Made by a program: the position numbers and the translations under genes. 64,000 nt of DNA from Saccharopolyspora flava (lineage in GTDB: Bacteria; Actinomycetota; Actinomycetes; Mycobacteriales; Pseudonocardiaceae): assembly GCF_900116135.1 (NCBI RefSeq), contig NZ_FOZX01000012.1, forward strand, positions 1 through 64,000, in the 5' to 3' direction. Below are positions 1-9,160 of the stretch, piece after piece (position 1 is the first letter of the stretch; each line of letters opens with the position of its first letter). The notes under the pieces were generated by a model. It was not told where the DNA came from. It saw only the letters and a list, made by a program, of their open reading frames with translations, and searched no databases.

Positions 1-183
1 CCGATCGCCAAGCCCCGGCAGATCATGGTCGTCCCGGAGCTGCCCAAGACCCGCTCCGGCAAGATCATGCGCCGCCTGCTCCGCGACGTCGCCGAGAACC
101 GCGAGGTCGGCGACGTCACCACGCTGGCCGACTCCTCGGTCATGGACCTCATCTCCCAGGGGCTGAAGTCCGGCGACGACTGA
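1..183 (+). CDS. acs: Acetyl-CoA synthetase, C-terminal end (partial)
   Basis: Only the last 60 codons are in the window; the reading frame is open from base 1 and ends at TGA 181-183. The peptide contains [12 protein letters not shown], the conserved C-terminal A10 motif of acyl/acetyl-CoA synthetases, whose lysine contacts the adenylate and is the usual acetylation site. The enzyme makes acetyl-CoA from acetate, ATP and CoA in the cytoplasm. In M. tuberculosis acs (Rv3667) opens the same gene block that follows here, which supports acs over other adenylate-forming enzymes. A strong terminator follows directly. Confidence 0.85.
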   Translation, partial: PIAKPRQIMVVPELPKTRSGKIMRRLLRDVAENREVGDVTTLADSSVMDLISQGLKSGDD

Positions 184-201
184 TCGTCCCCAGCTGTTCC
201 C

Positions 202-240
202 GAGAGGGCGTCCTCCCCGTGAGGACGCCCTCTCATTTTT
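202..240 (+). terminator. Rho-independent terminator after acs
   Basis: A perfect 14-bp inverted repeat (GAGAGGGCGTCCTC at 202-215 and its complement at 221-234) with a 5-base loop is followed by ATTTTT. Confidence 0.9.
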
Positions 241-331
241 GCGAGAACCCTTGTGACCTGGGAAAATGAGTCGGCGGAGTGGTTGAACCGGCAAGTTGTC
301 CGCCGGACGGATGTTAGGGTCGACTACAGGT

Positions 332-1618
<1,287 letters not shown>

Positions 1619-1671
1619 CGCATCGCGAGTCGATGGGCACGTGGCTGATCTCGCGTGGCACGATGGTGGCC

Positions 1672-2163
1672 GTGAACAGCGCCCAGAAGAGCACCAACGG
1701 CAGCCGTGAGGGTGCGGAGTGGAGTGCGGTGAACTCCATCCCGTTGTCCGAGGAGGGCACTGCTCCCGACGGGCAGTCCATCGGCGCGTTGGTCAAAGAC
1801 GCCACCACGCACCTGTCCACTCTGGTCCGCTCCGAAGTGGAGCTCGCCAAGTCCGAGATCGCCGGTGAGGTCAAGAAGGCGCTGCGCGGCAGCGTCTACT
1901 TCATCCTGGCGCTGTGCGTGCTGGGCTTCAGCCTGTTCTTCCTGTTCTTCACCGCCGCCGAGGGGCTGCACGCGCTCGGCCTGTGGCGCTGGGCCTCCTT
2001 CGGCATCGTCTTCCTGGCGATGCTGCTGGTCGCAGGCCTGTTCGCGCTGCTGGGCTACCGCAAGGTCCGCAAGATCAGCGCCCCGAAGCGCACGATGGCG
2101 ACCCTCAAGGAGACCAAGAACATCACCAAGCGCCACAAGACCGAGGAACCCCCGGCAGCCTGA
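1672..2163 (+). CDS. Phage holin family / actinobacterial Holin-X-type membrane protein
   Basis: About 163 residues with two central transmembrane helices (roughly residues 65-90 and 100-122), an acidic amphipathic N-terminal segment (SIGALVKDATTHLSTLVRSE) and a basic, lysine-rich tail. This layout matches the actinobacterial putative Holin-X family, which is chromosomal and not evidence of a prophage. It occupies the slot of Rv3669 in the mycobacterial gene order. Possible starts are ATG 1663 and GTG 1672; neither has a clear Shine-Dalgarno sequence, and CACGAT at 1659-1664 could be the -10 of a leaderless transcript starting at 1672. Function unknown. Confidence 0.75.
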   Translation: MNSAQKSTNGSREGAEWSAVNSIPLSEEGTAPDGQSIGALVKDATTHLSTLVRSEVELAKSEIAGEVKKALRGSVYFILALCVLGFSLFFLFFTAAEGLHALGLWRWASFGIVFLAMLLVAGLFALLGYRKVRKISAPKRTMATLKETKNITKRHKTEEPPAA

Positions 2164-2231
2164 CCGGACGGCCCGACCGGGCTCCCCCAGCCCGGCTGCA
2201 CGGCCACCTCACCAGGGCGCTCACACCCACT

Positions 2232-2269
2232 CGAAACCGCGGCGGACCCCAGGTCCGCCGCGGTTTTCG
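2232..2269 (+). terminator. Rho-independent terminator after the holin-like gene
   Basis: Near-perfect 17-bp stem (CGAAACCGCGGCGGACC at 2232-2248 against 2252-2269) with a 3-base loop; the descending arm contains TTTT. Confidence 0.75.
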
Positions 2270-2310
2270 CATCTCGGCGCGAGGTCCAGTCCGGCGGAAA
2301 CGTCACCAGC

Positions 2311-2381
2311 GGGCAGTTTTAGCCATAACTGTCCGGACGAAACGGACATCGATCATGGGCGGTTCTGGCTAAAACTGCCCC
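2311..2381. repeat. Dispersed palindromic element, family B, copy 1
   Basis: Outer arms GGGCAGTTTTAGCCA (2311-2325) and TGGCTAAAACTGCCC (2366-2380) are exact complements. The middle holds CTGTCCGGAC and CGGACATCGAT, shared with the copies at 9072, 27663 and 60681. It lies at the convergent junction of the holin-like gene and marP. Confidence 0.85.
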
Positions 2382-2401
2382 CGCTCCGGAGCTCCGGGCG
2401 C

Positions 2402-3586
2402 TCAGTTCGTGCAGTTGCCGGTCGGGACCGGGGTGGTGAGGTGCGGCGCCGCCGCGACCTCGTCGGCGACCTCGTCCGCGGTGAGCGCGAAGCCCGTCTC
2501 CGGGTCGTCGACCGCGGCGCCGAAGACGACGCCCACGACCTTCCCGTCAGGGCTGATCAGCGGCCCGCCGGAGTTCCCGCTCTGTACCCGGCCGCGCACC
2601 GTGTAGACGTCGCGCACCACGGTCGACGAGTCGTAGATGTCCGGCCCGCGCAGCCGGATGCGCTCGCGGACCCGTCCCGCCGAGGCCGTGTACGGGCCGT
2701 CCAGCGGGTAGCCGAGCGCGATCGTGTCGTCGCCGGGGTGCGCCGAGCTCGACGCGAACGTCATCGCCTCGGCGTCCAGGTCCGGGACGTCGAGGATCGC
2801 CAGGTCCACGTCCGGCTTGTACATCACGACCTCGGCGTCGAAGTCACCGCGACCGATCTCGATGGCCACCCGGTCGGTCCCCGCCACCACGTGCGCGTTG
2901 GTCATGACCTTGTGCGGGGCGACGACGAAACCGGTGCCCTCCAGCGCGCGGGCGCACGAGGTCGCGCGGCCGCGGATCTTGACGACGCTGGTCTGCGCGT
3001 TGCGCACCACCTCGCTGCCGGCCAGCGCCGGATCGGGCGGCGCGATCTCGGCGACCGGGGTTTCCGAGAACGGCTCCAGGGCCTCCGGGAACCCGGACAT
3101 GCCGAGCATCCGGCGCAGGTCGTCGGGCAGCGCCCTGGCCTGCGGCGGCATCACCGAGTTGACCGTGCTGAGCACCTGCGAGCGGCTCAGCGCCGCCGCC
3201 AGCCCGGGCAGCGCCGTGGCCGAGGTGAACGGCAGCGCCACCAGCCAGGCCACCACCAGCACCGCGAGGAACTGCAGCACCGCCCCGAGCGCGTTGTCGA
3301 CCCCGGCGAGGCGCGGTGAGGTGATCCGGTCCCGCAGCTCGCGGCCCGCCCACATCCCGAAGGTCTCGCCGAAGGCGACCAGCAGGACCACGATGCCCAC
3401 GCCGAAGGCCAGCCGGGCGACCGGGCTGTCCAGGGTGTCCAGCAGCATCGGCGCGACCTTGAGGCCCACCACCGCCCCGACGAACACGCCCACGAAGGAC
3501 AGCAGCGCGGTGACCAGACCGCTCCGAGCCCCGGAGACCGCGGCGAGCAGTGCCAGCAGCACCACCAGCAGGTCGACCCAGTTCAC
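2402..3586 (-). CDS. marP: Membrane-bound serine protease MarP
   Basis: Periplasmic acid-resistance protease of 394 residues. Residues 1-125 form four transmembrane helices of CvpA type. Residues 190-390 are a trypsin-like protease with His232 (TNAHVV), Asp261 (DVDLAILDV) and Ser339 (SGNSGGP). Cys211 and Cys392 sit where M. tuberculosis Rv3671c has its redox-regulated disulfide (Cys214-Cys395), so that control is probably conserved. It is the last gene of the nth / thioredoxin-like / Nudix / marP set, in the order of Rv3674c-Rv3671c. In mycobacteria the protease is needed for survival in acid and acts on peptidoglycan hydrolases; this is known for the family, not shown here. Confidence 0.95.
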   Translation of the reverse strand: MNWVDLLVVLLALLAAVSGARSGLVTALLSFVGVFVGAVVGLKVAPMLLDTLDSPVARLAFGVGIVVLLVAFGETFGMWAGRELRDRITSPRLAGVDNALGAVLQFLAVLVVAWLVALPFTSATALPGLAAALSRSQVLSTVNSVMPPQARALPDDLRRMLGMSGFPEALEPFSETPVAEIAPPDPALAGSEVVRNAQTSVVKIRGRATSCARALEGTGFVVAPHKVMTNAHVVAGTDRVAIEIGRGDFDAEVVMYKPDVDLAILDVPDLDAEAMTFASSSAHPGDDTIALGYPLDGPYTASAGRVRERIRLRGPDIYDSSTVVRDVYTVRGRVQSGNSGGPLISPDGKVVGVVFGAAVDDPETGFALTADEVADEVAAAPHLTTPVPTGNCTN

Positions 3587-3695
3587 CCACTCACCCCTCG
3601 CACTGGACGATCAGTCGCACCACCGTCTCATGGTCGGACAACGGAACGGCTACGCCGGTCTGACCGGGAGGCGTTCGCCACCTCCCGGAACGCGC

Positions 3696-4400
3696 TCAGG
3701 AGCGCCCGAAGCCGAGGTCGTCGGCCTCCTCCGCGGCTCGCCACGCCTCGTCGAGTTCTCGCACGTCAGCGCGGTTCCAGCTGCGCGACCAGCCCGCCAG
3801 CTCCAGCAGTCCGGCCAGCAGCCCGCCGGTGAAGCCCCACACGAGCATCCCCGGTACGAGGAAAGCCGGCCCGGCCACGCCGCTGCTCAGCCGCACCCGC
3901 ACCCGGTTCTCGGGGTCGGTGAGCCAGGAGATCGGCACGCTCGCCACGGCGGCGGTCTCGCCCGGGTCGACCGGCGCGACGTGCGAGGGCTCGGTCCAGT
4001 GCGCCAGCACCGGCGTCACCCGGAACCCGCTGTGCGGAACGTGCAGTTCCGGCAGGGTGGCGACCGGGCGGATGCCGTCGGTGCGCACCCCCACCTCCTC
4101 GACGGCCTCGCGCAGCGCGGCGTCCACCGGACCGCGATCGACGTCGTCGAGCGAGCCGCCGGGGAAGGCGACCTGACCGGGGTGCGAGTTGAGGCCGTCG
4201 GCGCGGCGCAGCAGCAGCACCTCGGGCCCCTGCTCGCCCTCGCCCAGCAGGATCAGCACGGCGGCGGGACGGGCCGAGGTGGGCGGCGGGTGGTTCGGCC
4301 AGCCGAAGTGCCCGGGGTCGAGGTCGGCGGTGCGCTTGACCAGCGTCCGCATCCACTCGGGCACGTCGTCGGGATCGACCAGCGGTCCGTTCTCGCTCAC
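3696..4400 (-). CDS. Nudix hydrolase, CoA-pyrophosphatase-like (Rv3672c homologue)
   Basis: 234 residues. The Nudix motif is FPGGSLDDVDR...ALREAVEEVGV, in which the first glutamate of the canonical box is not conserved but the REXXEE core that binds the metal is complete. The G-G-S-L-D-D spacing resembles CoA/NADH pyrophosphatases of the NUDT7/8 type. The GTG start at 4400 overlaps the stop of the thioredoxin-like gene by four bases (GTGA), so translation is probably coupled. The C-terminal third contains a hydrophobic stretch (LVWGFTGGLLAGLLELAGW) as in other members. Substrate not determinable from sequence. Confidence 0.85.
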   Translation of the reverse strand: MSENGPLVDPDDVPEWMRTLVKRTADLDPGHFGWPNHPPPTSARPAAVLILLGEGEQGPEVLLLRRADGLNSHPGQVAFPGGSLDDVDRGPVDAALREAVEEVGVRTDGIRPVATLPELHVPHSGFRVTPVLAHWTEPSHVAPVDPGETAAVASVPISWLTDPENRVRVRLSSGVAGPAFLVPGMLVWGFTGGLLAGLLELAGWSRSWNRADVRELDEAWRAAEEADDLGFGRS

Positions 4401-5032
4401 TGGCCCCCCAGGGTTCGTTCGACGGCGGCTCGAACCTCGGCGGGAGATTCGAACGCGACCGGTGGGTCGATGCGCCGGACCTCGCCGGATCCGGTCACCA
4501 CGTAGCTGACCGGCAGCACGTTGGGGGCCCGCAGCGCGGCCCGGGCCCGGTTGTCGCCGTCATGCACGTTGGGGAAGTGAACGCCGAGCTCGCGCAGTAG
4601 GTCAAGACCGTCACCGGCGCCGCTGTCGACCTGCACGCCCAGCACCCGGATCGCGCCGGGCTCGGTGCTGTAGGCCTGCAGCGCGGGCAGCTCGCTCCGG
4701 CACGGCAGGCACCAGGTGGCCCAGACGTTGATCAGCGTCGGCTCGCCGGAGACGACTCCGGCCAGGTCGGCGGGCTTGCCGTCGGCCAGGCACTCGACGC
4801 TGGTGCCCGCGAGCTCGGCGGGGCCACCGGTTCCGGCCGGGCAGGGCTGGAGCGCGGCGGCCGCGCGCTGCTGCGGATCGATCCGCTCCGCGGGCGGCGG
4901 CGCGGCGGCCGGGTCCGCCGAGCCGGACCGCTGCTCGTGGTCGCGCGGCCACAGCGCGACCGCGGCCAGCACGGCGAGCACCACGACGACGACGGTCCAC
5001 TGGATCTCGGACCGGTAGGCACGCAGGTTCAC
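4397..5032 (-). CDS. TlpA/ResA-like membrane-anchored thioredoxin (Rv3673c homologue)
   Basis: 211 residues: an N-terminal membrane anchor (about residues 10-28), a Pro/Ala-rich linker, then a thioredoxin fold with the redox centre WATWCLPC (Cys108, Cys111). A second cysteine pair, Cys64 and Cys81, lies before the fold. The cis-Pro element is probably LPVSY. It would act outside the membrane as a thiol-disulfide reductase. The GTG start at 5032 overlaps the nth stop (GTGA) and its own stop overlaps the next start in the same way, giving a tightly coupled operon with nth and the Nudix gene. It could supply redox control for the MarP cysteines; that is inference. Confidence 0.88.
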   Translation of the reverse strand: MNLRAYRSEIQWTVVVVVLAVLAAVALWPRDHEQRSGSADPAAAPPPAERIDPQQRAAAALQPCPAGTGGPAELAGTSVECLADGKPADLAGVVSGEPTLINVWATWCLPCRSELPALQAYSTEPGAIRVLGVQVDSGAGDGLDLLRELGVHFPNVHDGDNRARAALRAPNVLPVSYVVTGSGEVRRIDPPVAFESPAEVRAAVERTLGGQ

Positions 5033-5886
5033 GCCACCGGCTCCTTGGCGGCCTGCTTCTCCACCGTCTTCTCCGGCACCTCGTCGACGATGCCCGCGAG
5101 CTCCAGCAGCCGCGGCGTCTCCGGGCCCCTGACCAGCTTCGCGGCCTCGACGTGGTCGGTGGGCCCGGCGCCGTAGGACGGGCAGTCCTTGGCGAGCAGG
5201 CAGGCGCCGCAGGCGGGTTTGCGGGAGTGGCAGACCCGACGCCCGTGGAAGATCACCCGATGGGAGAGCATCGTCCACTCCTTCCGGGGAATCAGCTCGC
5301 CGATGGCGTGCTCGACCTTCACCGGGTCCTCCAGCTCGGTCCAGCCCCACCGGCGGACCAGCCGTCCGAAGTGGGTGTCCACCGTGATGCCCGGGACGTC
5401 GAAGGCGTTGCCGAGGATCACGTTGGCGGTCTTGCGCCCGATGCCGGGGAGCTTCACCAGCTCGTCGAGCTTGGCGGGGACCTCGCCGCCGTGCTTGTCG
5501 ACGAGCGCGGAGCCCAGCCCCATCAGCGAGGAGGCCTTGTTCCGGTAAAAGCCGGTGGACCGGATCATCTCCTCCAGCTCGGTCCGGTCGGCCCCGGCGT
5601 AGTCCGCGGCGGTCGGGTAGCGGCGGAACAGCGCGGGCGTGACCTCGTTGACCCGCTTGTCCGTGCACTGCGCCGACAGGATCGTCGCGACGGCGAGCTC
5701 CAACGGGGTGGTGAAGTCCAGTTCGCAATGCGCGTCCGGATAGGCTTCGTCCAAGGCGCGCAGCATCCGCCTCGCTCGCCGGACGAGTCCCAGTCGGGTC
5801 TCCTCGCCCTTCCGAGATCGGGTCTTGCCCTGTTCAGGAGGGGTTCCAGCGGACTTGGCGCGGGTGTTTCGAGCAGGCTCCGGCAC
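5029..5886 (-). CDS. nth: Endonuclease III
   Basis: Base-excision repair DNA glycosylase/AP lyase acting on oxidised pyrimidines. The helix-hairpin-helix [10 protein letters not shown] carries the catalytic Lys152, and VDTHFGR carries Asp170. The [4Fe-4S] cluster ligands are Cys219, Cys226, Cys229 and Cys235 with the exact C-X6-C-X2-C-X5-C spacing. A basic, disordered N-terminal extension of about 30 residues precedes the domain, as in other actinobacterial Nth proteins. GTG start at 5886. First gene of a four-gene minus-strand operon ending in marP. Confidence 0.97.
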   Translation of the reverse strand: MPEPARNTRAKSAGTPPEQGKTRSRKGEETRLGLVRRARRMLRALDEAYPDAHCELDFTTPLELAVATILSAQCTDKRVNEVTPALFRRYPTAADYAGADRTELEEMIRSTGFYRNKASSLMGLGSALVDKHGGEVPAKLDELVKLPGIGRKTANVILGNAFDVPGITVDTHFGRLVRRWGWTELEDPVKVEHAIGELIPRKEWTMLSHRVIFHGRRVCHSRKPACGACLLAKDCPSYGAGPTDHVEAAKLVRGPETPRLLELAGIVDEVPEKTVEKQAAKEPVA

Positions 5887-5998
5887 CCCACCAGACTACG
5901 GAGGAGCCCCGACACGGACGGTGGCGGCACCGTCACCGACCCCCGAGAACCGACCCCCGGTTGAACCGGCGTCGAAGGTATGAGCGAGGATTCACACC

Positions 5999-6256
5999 AT
6001 GATGGCTGCCTGGTTCGTCATCGTCGTACCGCTCGTGATCATGTTCTTCACGCTCTTCATGGAGCGCGTGGAAGCCCGCCTGCGGCATGTGGCGGTGCAG
6101 GAGAACGAGGTGGAGGAGTTGCTGGAGAACGCTCGGCCCGACGAGGTGCGAGCGCTGTTCCGGCAAGGTATTGGACGTGCGCTGGAGCTTTTCCAGCTAC
6201 GCAGGGTGGGACGCGCCGGTAGGCTCCGTACTCGCCGTTCGCGCGACCAGTCTTAG
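5999..6256 (+). CDS. Small single-pass membrane protein (Rv3675-position)
   Basis: 85 residues: one N-terminal transmembrane helix (WFVIVVPLVIMFFTLFMERVE) and a charged, helical, Arg-rich cytoplasmic part. GAGGA lies about 9 bases before ATG 5999. Its place between divergent nth and crp equals that of Rv3675 in M. tuberculosis. No function is known to me. Its 3' end contains the -10 box of crp. Confidence 0.75.
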   Translation: MMAAWFVIVVPLVIMFFTLFMERVEARLRHVAVQENEVEELLENARPDEVRALFRQGIGRALELFQLRRVGRAGRLRTRRSRDQS

Positions 6257-6272
6257 AATCACTGGTAGTGAT
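6254..6272 (+). promoter_or_regulatory. Probable crp promoter (-10) with overlapping palindrome
   Basis: TAGAAT at 6254-6259 is one mismatch from the consensus -10 box. It overlaps the perfect repeat ATCACT-GGT-AGTGAT (6258-6272), which would cover the transcription start. No good -35 is visible. The half-sites are TCACT/AGTGA, the reverse order of a Crp site, so this may bind another regulator. Confidence 0.5.
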
Positions 6273-6349
6273 CGGCGGCACACCGCCAGACGCGCTGACG
6301 CGGGTCCGGCACCACAGACAGCCGCCGCGTCTCAACATGGAGGGACGAG

Positions 6350-7024
6350 GTGGACGAGACCCTGGCCCGGGCCGGCATCTTCCAAGGCGTTGAGCCGGCT
6401 GCGGCGGAGGCACTGGCCCAGTCGCTGGAACCGATCGAGTTCCCGCGCGGACACGTGATCTTCGCCGAGGGCGAGCCGGGCGACCGGCTCTACATCATTC
6501 AGTCCGGCAAGGTGAAGCTCGGGCGCAAATCCCCGGACGGCAGGGAGAACCTGCTGGCGATCATGGGGCCGTCGGACATGTTCGGCGAGCTGTCCATCTT
6601 CGACCCGGGTCCCCGGACCTCGACCGCGACGACGGTCACCGAGGTGCGTGCGCTGAGCATGGATCGCGGCGCTCTGCGGCAGTGGATCGCCACGCGTCCG
6701 GAGATCGCCGAACAGCTGCTGCGCGTGGTGGCCCGCCGCCTGCGCCGCACCAACGGCATGCTCGCGGACCTGATCTTCACCGACGTTCCGGGGCGCGTCG
6801 CCAAGGCGTTGCTGCAGCTCGCGCAGCGCTTCGGCAGCCAGGAAGCGGGCCTGCTGCGGGTCACCCACGACCTGACGCAGGAGGAGATCGCACAGTACGT
6901 CGGCGCCTCGCGGGAGACCGTGAACAAGGCGCTCGCGGACTTCGCGCACCGCGGTTGGCTGCGCCTCGAAGGCAAGAGCGTCCTGATCCTGGATCCGGAG
7001 CGCTTGGCCCGCCGCGCTCGCTGA
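6350..7024 (+). CDS. crp: cAMP-responsive regulator Crp/GlxR family
   Basis: 224 residues. The N-terminal cyclic-nucleotide domain has the phosphate-binding cassette G79-E80-L81-S82 ... R89-T90-S91-T92, as in cAMP-binding members. A dimerisation helix follows (about 108-138), then a winged helix with recognition segment [21 protein letters not shown] (split across residues 178-198). GTG start at 6350 is set by GGAGGGA eight bases upstream. This is the orthologue of Rv3676 by position and sequence; in actinobacteria it is a global regulator of carbon and energy genes. A large terminator hairpin follows. Confidence 0.93.
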   Translation: MDETLARAGIFQGVEPAAAEALAQSLEPIEFPRGHVIFAEGEPGDRLYIIQSGKVKLGRKSPDGRENLLAIMGPSDMFGELSIFDPGPRTSTATTVTEVRALSMDRGALRQWIATRPEIAEQLLRVVARRLRRTNGMLADLIFTDVPGRVAKALLQLAQRFGSQEAGLLRVTHDLTQEEIAQYVGASRETVNKALADFAHRGWLRLEGKSVLILDPERLARRAR

Positions 7025-7054
7025 GCGACGGCGCGGCGCGCACACGGCGAACGT

Positions 7055-7120
7055 GACGCGCGTCGGCCGAAGAGTCCGGGGCTCCTTCCCGGGTTCTTCA
7101 GCCGACGCGCGTCTCTTCGT
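7055..7120 (+). terminator. Terminator after crp
   Basis: Exact 13-bp outer stem GACGCGCGTCGGC (7055-7067) against 7101-7113, with inner pairing CCGGG/CCCGG and a short pyrimidine-rich tail (TCTTCGT). Confidence 0.7.
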
Positions 7121-7185
7121 GTCTGCGCCACCTCTGCGGATTCCGGGAAAACCCTTTCGGTTCGAACACGCAACCGAGGCCGAGT

Positions 7186-7214
7186 CGTCTGCGTCACATC
7201 ACGAGACGCAGACG
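7186..7214 (+). promoter_or_regulatory. 10-bp inverted repeat just before a small-gene RBS
   Basis: CGTCTGCGTC (7186-7195) and GACGCAGACG (7205-7214) pair perfectly around a 9-base loop and end at the AAAGGGG of the next gene. It could be an operator or a 5' hairpin limiting ribosome access. Confidence 0.4.
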
Positions 7215-7228
7215 AAAGGGGTCTCCGG

Positions 7229-7468
7229 ATGGATTCCAACCTCATGATCGCCGTGGTGGCGATCGCCCTGGTCGTGCTGTTCGTGACGACCGTGCGCACG
7301 GCGATGGCGAACTCCAACCGCATCGACGACCGTCGGCGGAAGGCGTCGAGCGGCGCCTTCGTGGGCACCTCGGGCAGCAACGACAGCGGTTTCAGCGACG
7401 GCGGCTTCGGCGGGAGCGACGGCGGTGGCTGCGGGGGCGGCGACGGCGGAGGCGGCGGGGGCTGCTGA
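7229..7468 (+). CDS. Small membrane protein with Gly/Cys-rich tail
   Basis: 79 residues: an N-terminal transmembrane helix (LMIAVVAIALVVLFVTTV), a basic stretch with DDRRRK, then a Ser/Gly-rich tail ending GGGCGGGDGGGGGGC with two cysteines. Similar Gly-Gly-Cys tails occur on some actinobacterial membrane proteins (TIGR04222 type), but the body of that family is missing here. Start ATG 7229 follows AAAGGGG at about 10 bases. Function unknown; the tail may be a lipid- or metal-linked appendage, which is speculative. Confidence 0.65.
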   Translation: MDSNLMIAVVAIALVVLFVTTVRTAMANSNRIDDRRRKASSGAFVGTSGSNDSGFSDGGFGGSDGGGCGGGDGGGGGGC

Positions 7469-7494
7469 TCAGCGCCACGCCGCAGCGGAATTGC

Positions 7495-7538
7495 GAAGGG
7501 ACTGGGCGCCACCCCCGACGTGGCGCTCCAGTCCCTTC
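7495..7538 (+). terminator. Terminator after the Gly/Cys-rich gene
   Basis: Long near-perfect stem GAAGGGACTGGGCGCCAC (7495-7512) against 7520-7538 with a 7-base loop; no strong T-run. Confidence 0.65.
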
Positions 7539-7781
7539 ACCTGTGCGTGGTTCGTCCCCCGACGACTAACCACGCTCCCCCGGCCCTCCGGTGCTTCGGC
7601 CCCGAATTCCTGGGCACCGGAGGCGGCTGTGTTGAGTTGCCTCACCTCGAAGATGCTGGAAGTCCTCGCTGTCCAGCAACCCCCTTTCACCAACCAAGAC
7701 GTGCGCACCGAGGGCTCGGTTGCACACATCACCCGTTCTGAGTAAGCGAGCTCACTCACGCCGCCCGTCTCGGAAAACGGG
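7539..7781. other. Intergenic stretch without a supported gene
   Basis: Together with the terminator before it, this forms a gap of about 350 bases. Possible short frames on the minus strand (7469-7759) have no codon bias or recognisable motif. I see nothing else here until the MFS promoter. Confidence 0.4.
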
Positions 7782-7813
7782 TTGGTACCGGCGTACCAGT
7801 ATCGGCATACTGG
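7782..7813 (+). promoter_or_regulatory. MFS gene promoter with two overlapping operator-like palindromes
   Basis: -35 TTGGTA (7782-7787), 18-bp spacer, -10 CATACT (7806-7811), start codon GTG at 7819. Two palindromes with the same CGGC centre cover it: GGTAC-CGGC-GTACC (7784-7797) and CCAGTAT-CGGC-ATACTGG (7796-7813). A repressor bound here would block both boxes. Confidence 0.6.
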
Positions 7814-7818
7814 AACGC

Positions 7819-9048
7819 GTGTCCCAATCCATGTCGCTGAACGACTACCGCACGGCTCTGACCACTCCCGGCGCTCGCGCCCCCGTCGTCACCTCGCTGC
7901 TGGGCAGATTGCCGATCGCGATGATCGGCATGGCGCTCCTGCTGTACGTGCAGCGGGAGAGCTCGTCGTTCGCGATCGCGGGCGCGGTGTCGGCCGCCGA
8001 GCTGATCGGTGTCGCGATGGGCTCGGTCGTGCAGGGCCGGATCGTGGACCGCACGGGCCCGTCGAAGCCGCTGTACATCACGTCCGCCCTGTTCACCGGG
8101 GCCGTGGTGGCGACGCTGCTGGCGATCGAGCTGGACGCCCCGACGCCGCTGGTGGTGGCCGGCGCGTTCGGGATGGGACTGCTGCAGCCGAACATCGGTT
8201 CGGCCTCGCGCGCTCTGTGGGGGCACCTGCTGCCGCCGGGCCGGGTGCGCGAGGCGGCGTTCTCCTACGAGGCGATCAGCCTGGAGGTCTTCTTCATCCT
8301 CGGCCCGGGCCTGGCGGGCCTGCTGGTGGCGATGCCGTGGGCGGGCACCGGCGTGGTGGTCGGCGCGGTCTGCATGGTGCTGGGCAGCGTCGGCTTCGCC
8401 GCGACCCGCGCCGCCCGCACCCAGCGCCCCGAACCGTCCGAGCACGCCGGGGCGCTGCTGGGCGCGATCGCGGCCCCGGGGATGCGCACGGTGGCGCTGG
8501 CGGCACTGGGCTTCGGCGTGGTGATCGGGTTCATCGAGGTCGCGGTCCCGGCCGCCGCGGTCGAGGCGGGCCGGCCGACGATGGGCGGCCTGCTGATGAG
8601 CCTGGCCTCGGTCAGCTCGGTCGCGGTCGGCGTGGTCTACGGCGTGCACCCGTGGCCCCGGCCGATGTACCTGCGGCTGCCCGCGCTGCTGCTGGGCTTC
8701 GCGGGCCTGGTCGCGCTGCTCGCGCTGCCGACGACGCTGCTGGGCCTGGCGCTGATGCTGCTGGTCGCGGGCTGCCTGATCACCCCGCAGTCGACTGCCC
8801 ACTCGGTGGCGGTCGAGTTCGCGGCCCCGCCCGGCACGGCCGCGGAGGCCTTCGGCTGGGTGGTCACCTCGGTGACCCTGGGCTCGGCCATCGGCCAGTC
8901 CACCAGCGGCCAGCTCGTCGAGCTCGCGGGCCCGCCCACGGCCTTCCTCGTCGCCGGAGCGGTGGGCGCGGCCCTCGCCGCGCTCCTCTACCTCCGCCGA
9001 GGCACCCTGCTCCCCCACCGCACGAACCTCTCCCTCGCCGGGACCTGA
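7819..9048 (+). CDS. MFS transporter
   Basis: About 409 residues and 12 predicted hydrophobic segments. The loop between helices 2 and 3 reads GSVVQGRIVDRTGPSK, the usual MFS motif A. The family resembles small-molecule efflux carriers; the substrate cannot be told. The GTG at 7819 lies seven bases after the -10 box, so the message is probably leaderless; ATG 7831 is an alternative. Palindromes over the promoter suggest control by a local-ligand repressor that is not encoded next to it. The gene converges on the beta-lactamase-fold gene across a family B repeat. Confidence 0.85.
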   Translation: MSQSMSLNDYRTALTTPGARAPVVTSLLGRLPIAMIGMALLLYVQRESSSFAIAGAVSAAELIGVAMGSVVQGRIVDRTGPSKPLYITSALFTGAVVATLLAIELDAPTPLVVAGAFGMGLLQPNIGSASRALWGHLLPPGRVREAAFSYEAISLEVFFILGPGLAGLLVAMPWAGTGVVVGAVCMVLGSVGFAATRAARTQRPEPSEHAGALLGAIAAPGMRTVALAALGFGVVIGFIEVAVPAAAVEAGRPTMGGLLMSLASVSSVAVGVVYGVHPWPRPMYLRLPALLLGFAGLVALLALPTTLLGLALMLLVAGCLITPQSTAHSVAVEFAAPPGTAAEAFGWVVTSVTLGSAIGQSTSGQLVELAGPPTAFLVAGAVGAALAALLYLRRGTLLPHRTNLSLAGT

Positions 9049-9071
9049 CGCGCGGGTCGCGCGGCTCGCGA

Positions 9072-9146
9072 GGGGGCAGTTTTAGTCCAAACTGTCCGGA
9101 CATTTCGGGCACCGATAGCCGACAGTTATGGCTAAAACTGTCCCCT
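9072..9146. repeat. Dispersed palindromic element, family B, copy 2
   Basis: Outer arms GGGGCAGTTTTAG (9073-9085) and CTAAAACTGTCCCC (9132-9145); inner AACTGTC/GACAGTT pair as well. The centre CTGTCCGGACATTTCGGGCA matches the other copies. Located between the convergent MFS and hydrolase genes. Confidence 0.88.
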
Positions 9147-9160
9147 GGTGAGGGATCCGC

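Noticed and set aside
1672..2163. Holin-like gene as a prophage remnant
   Set aside because: The family is chromosomal in actinobacteria, and no other phage gene is present.
7469..7759. 96-codon frame on the minus strand
   Set aside because: Overlaps a terminator, no ribosome site, no motif, composition unlike neighbours.
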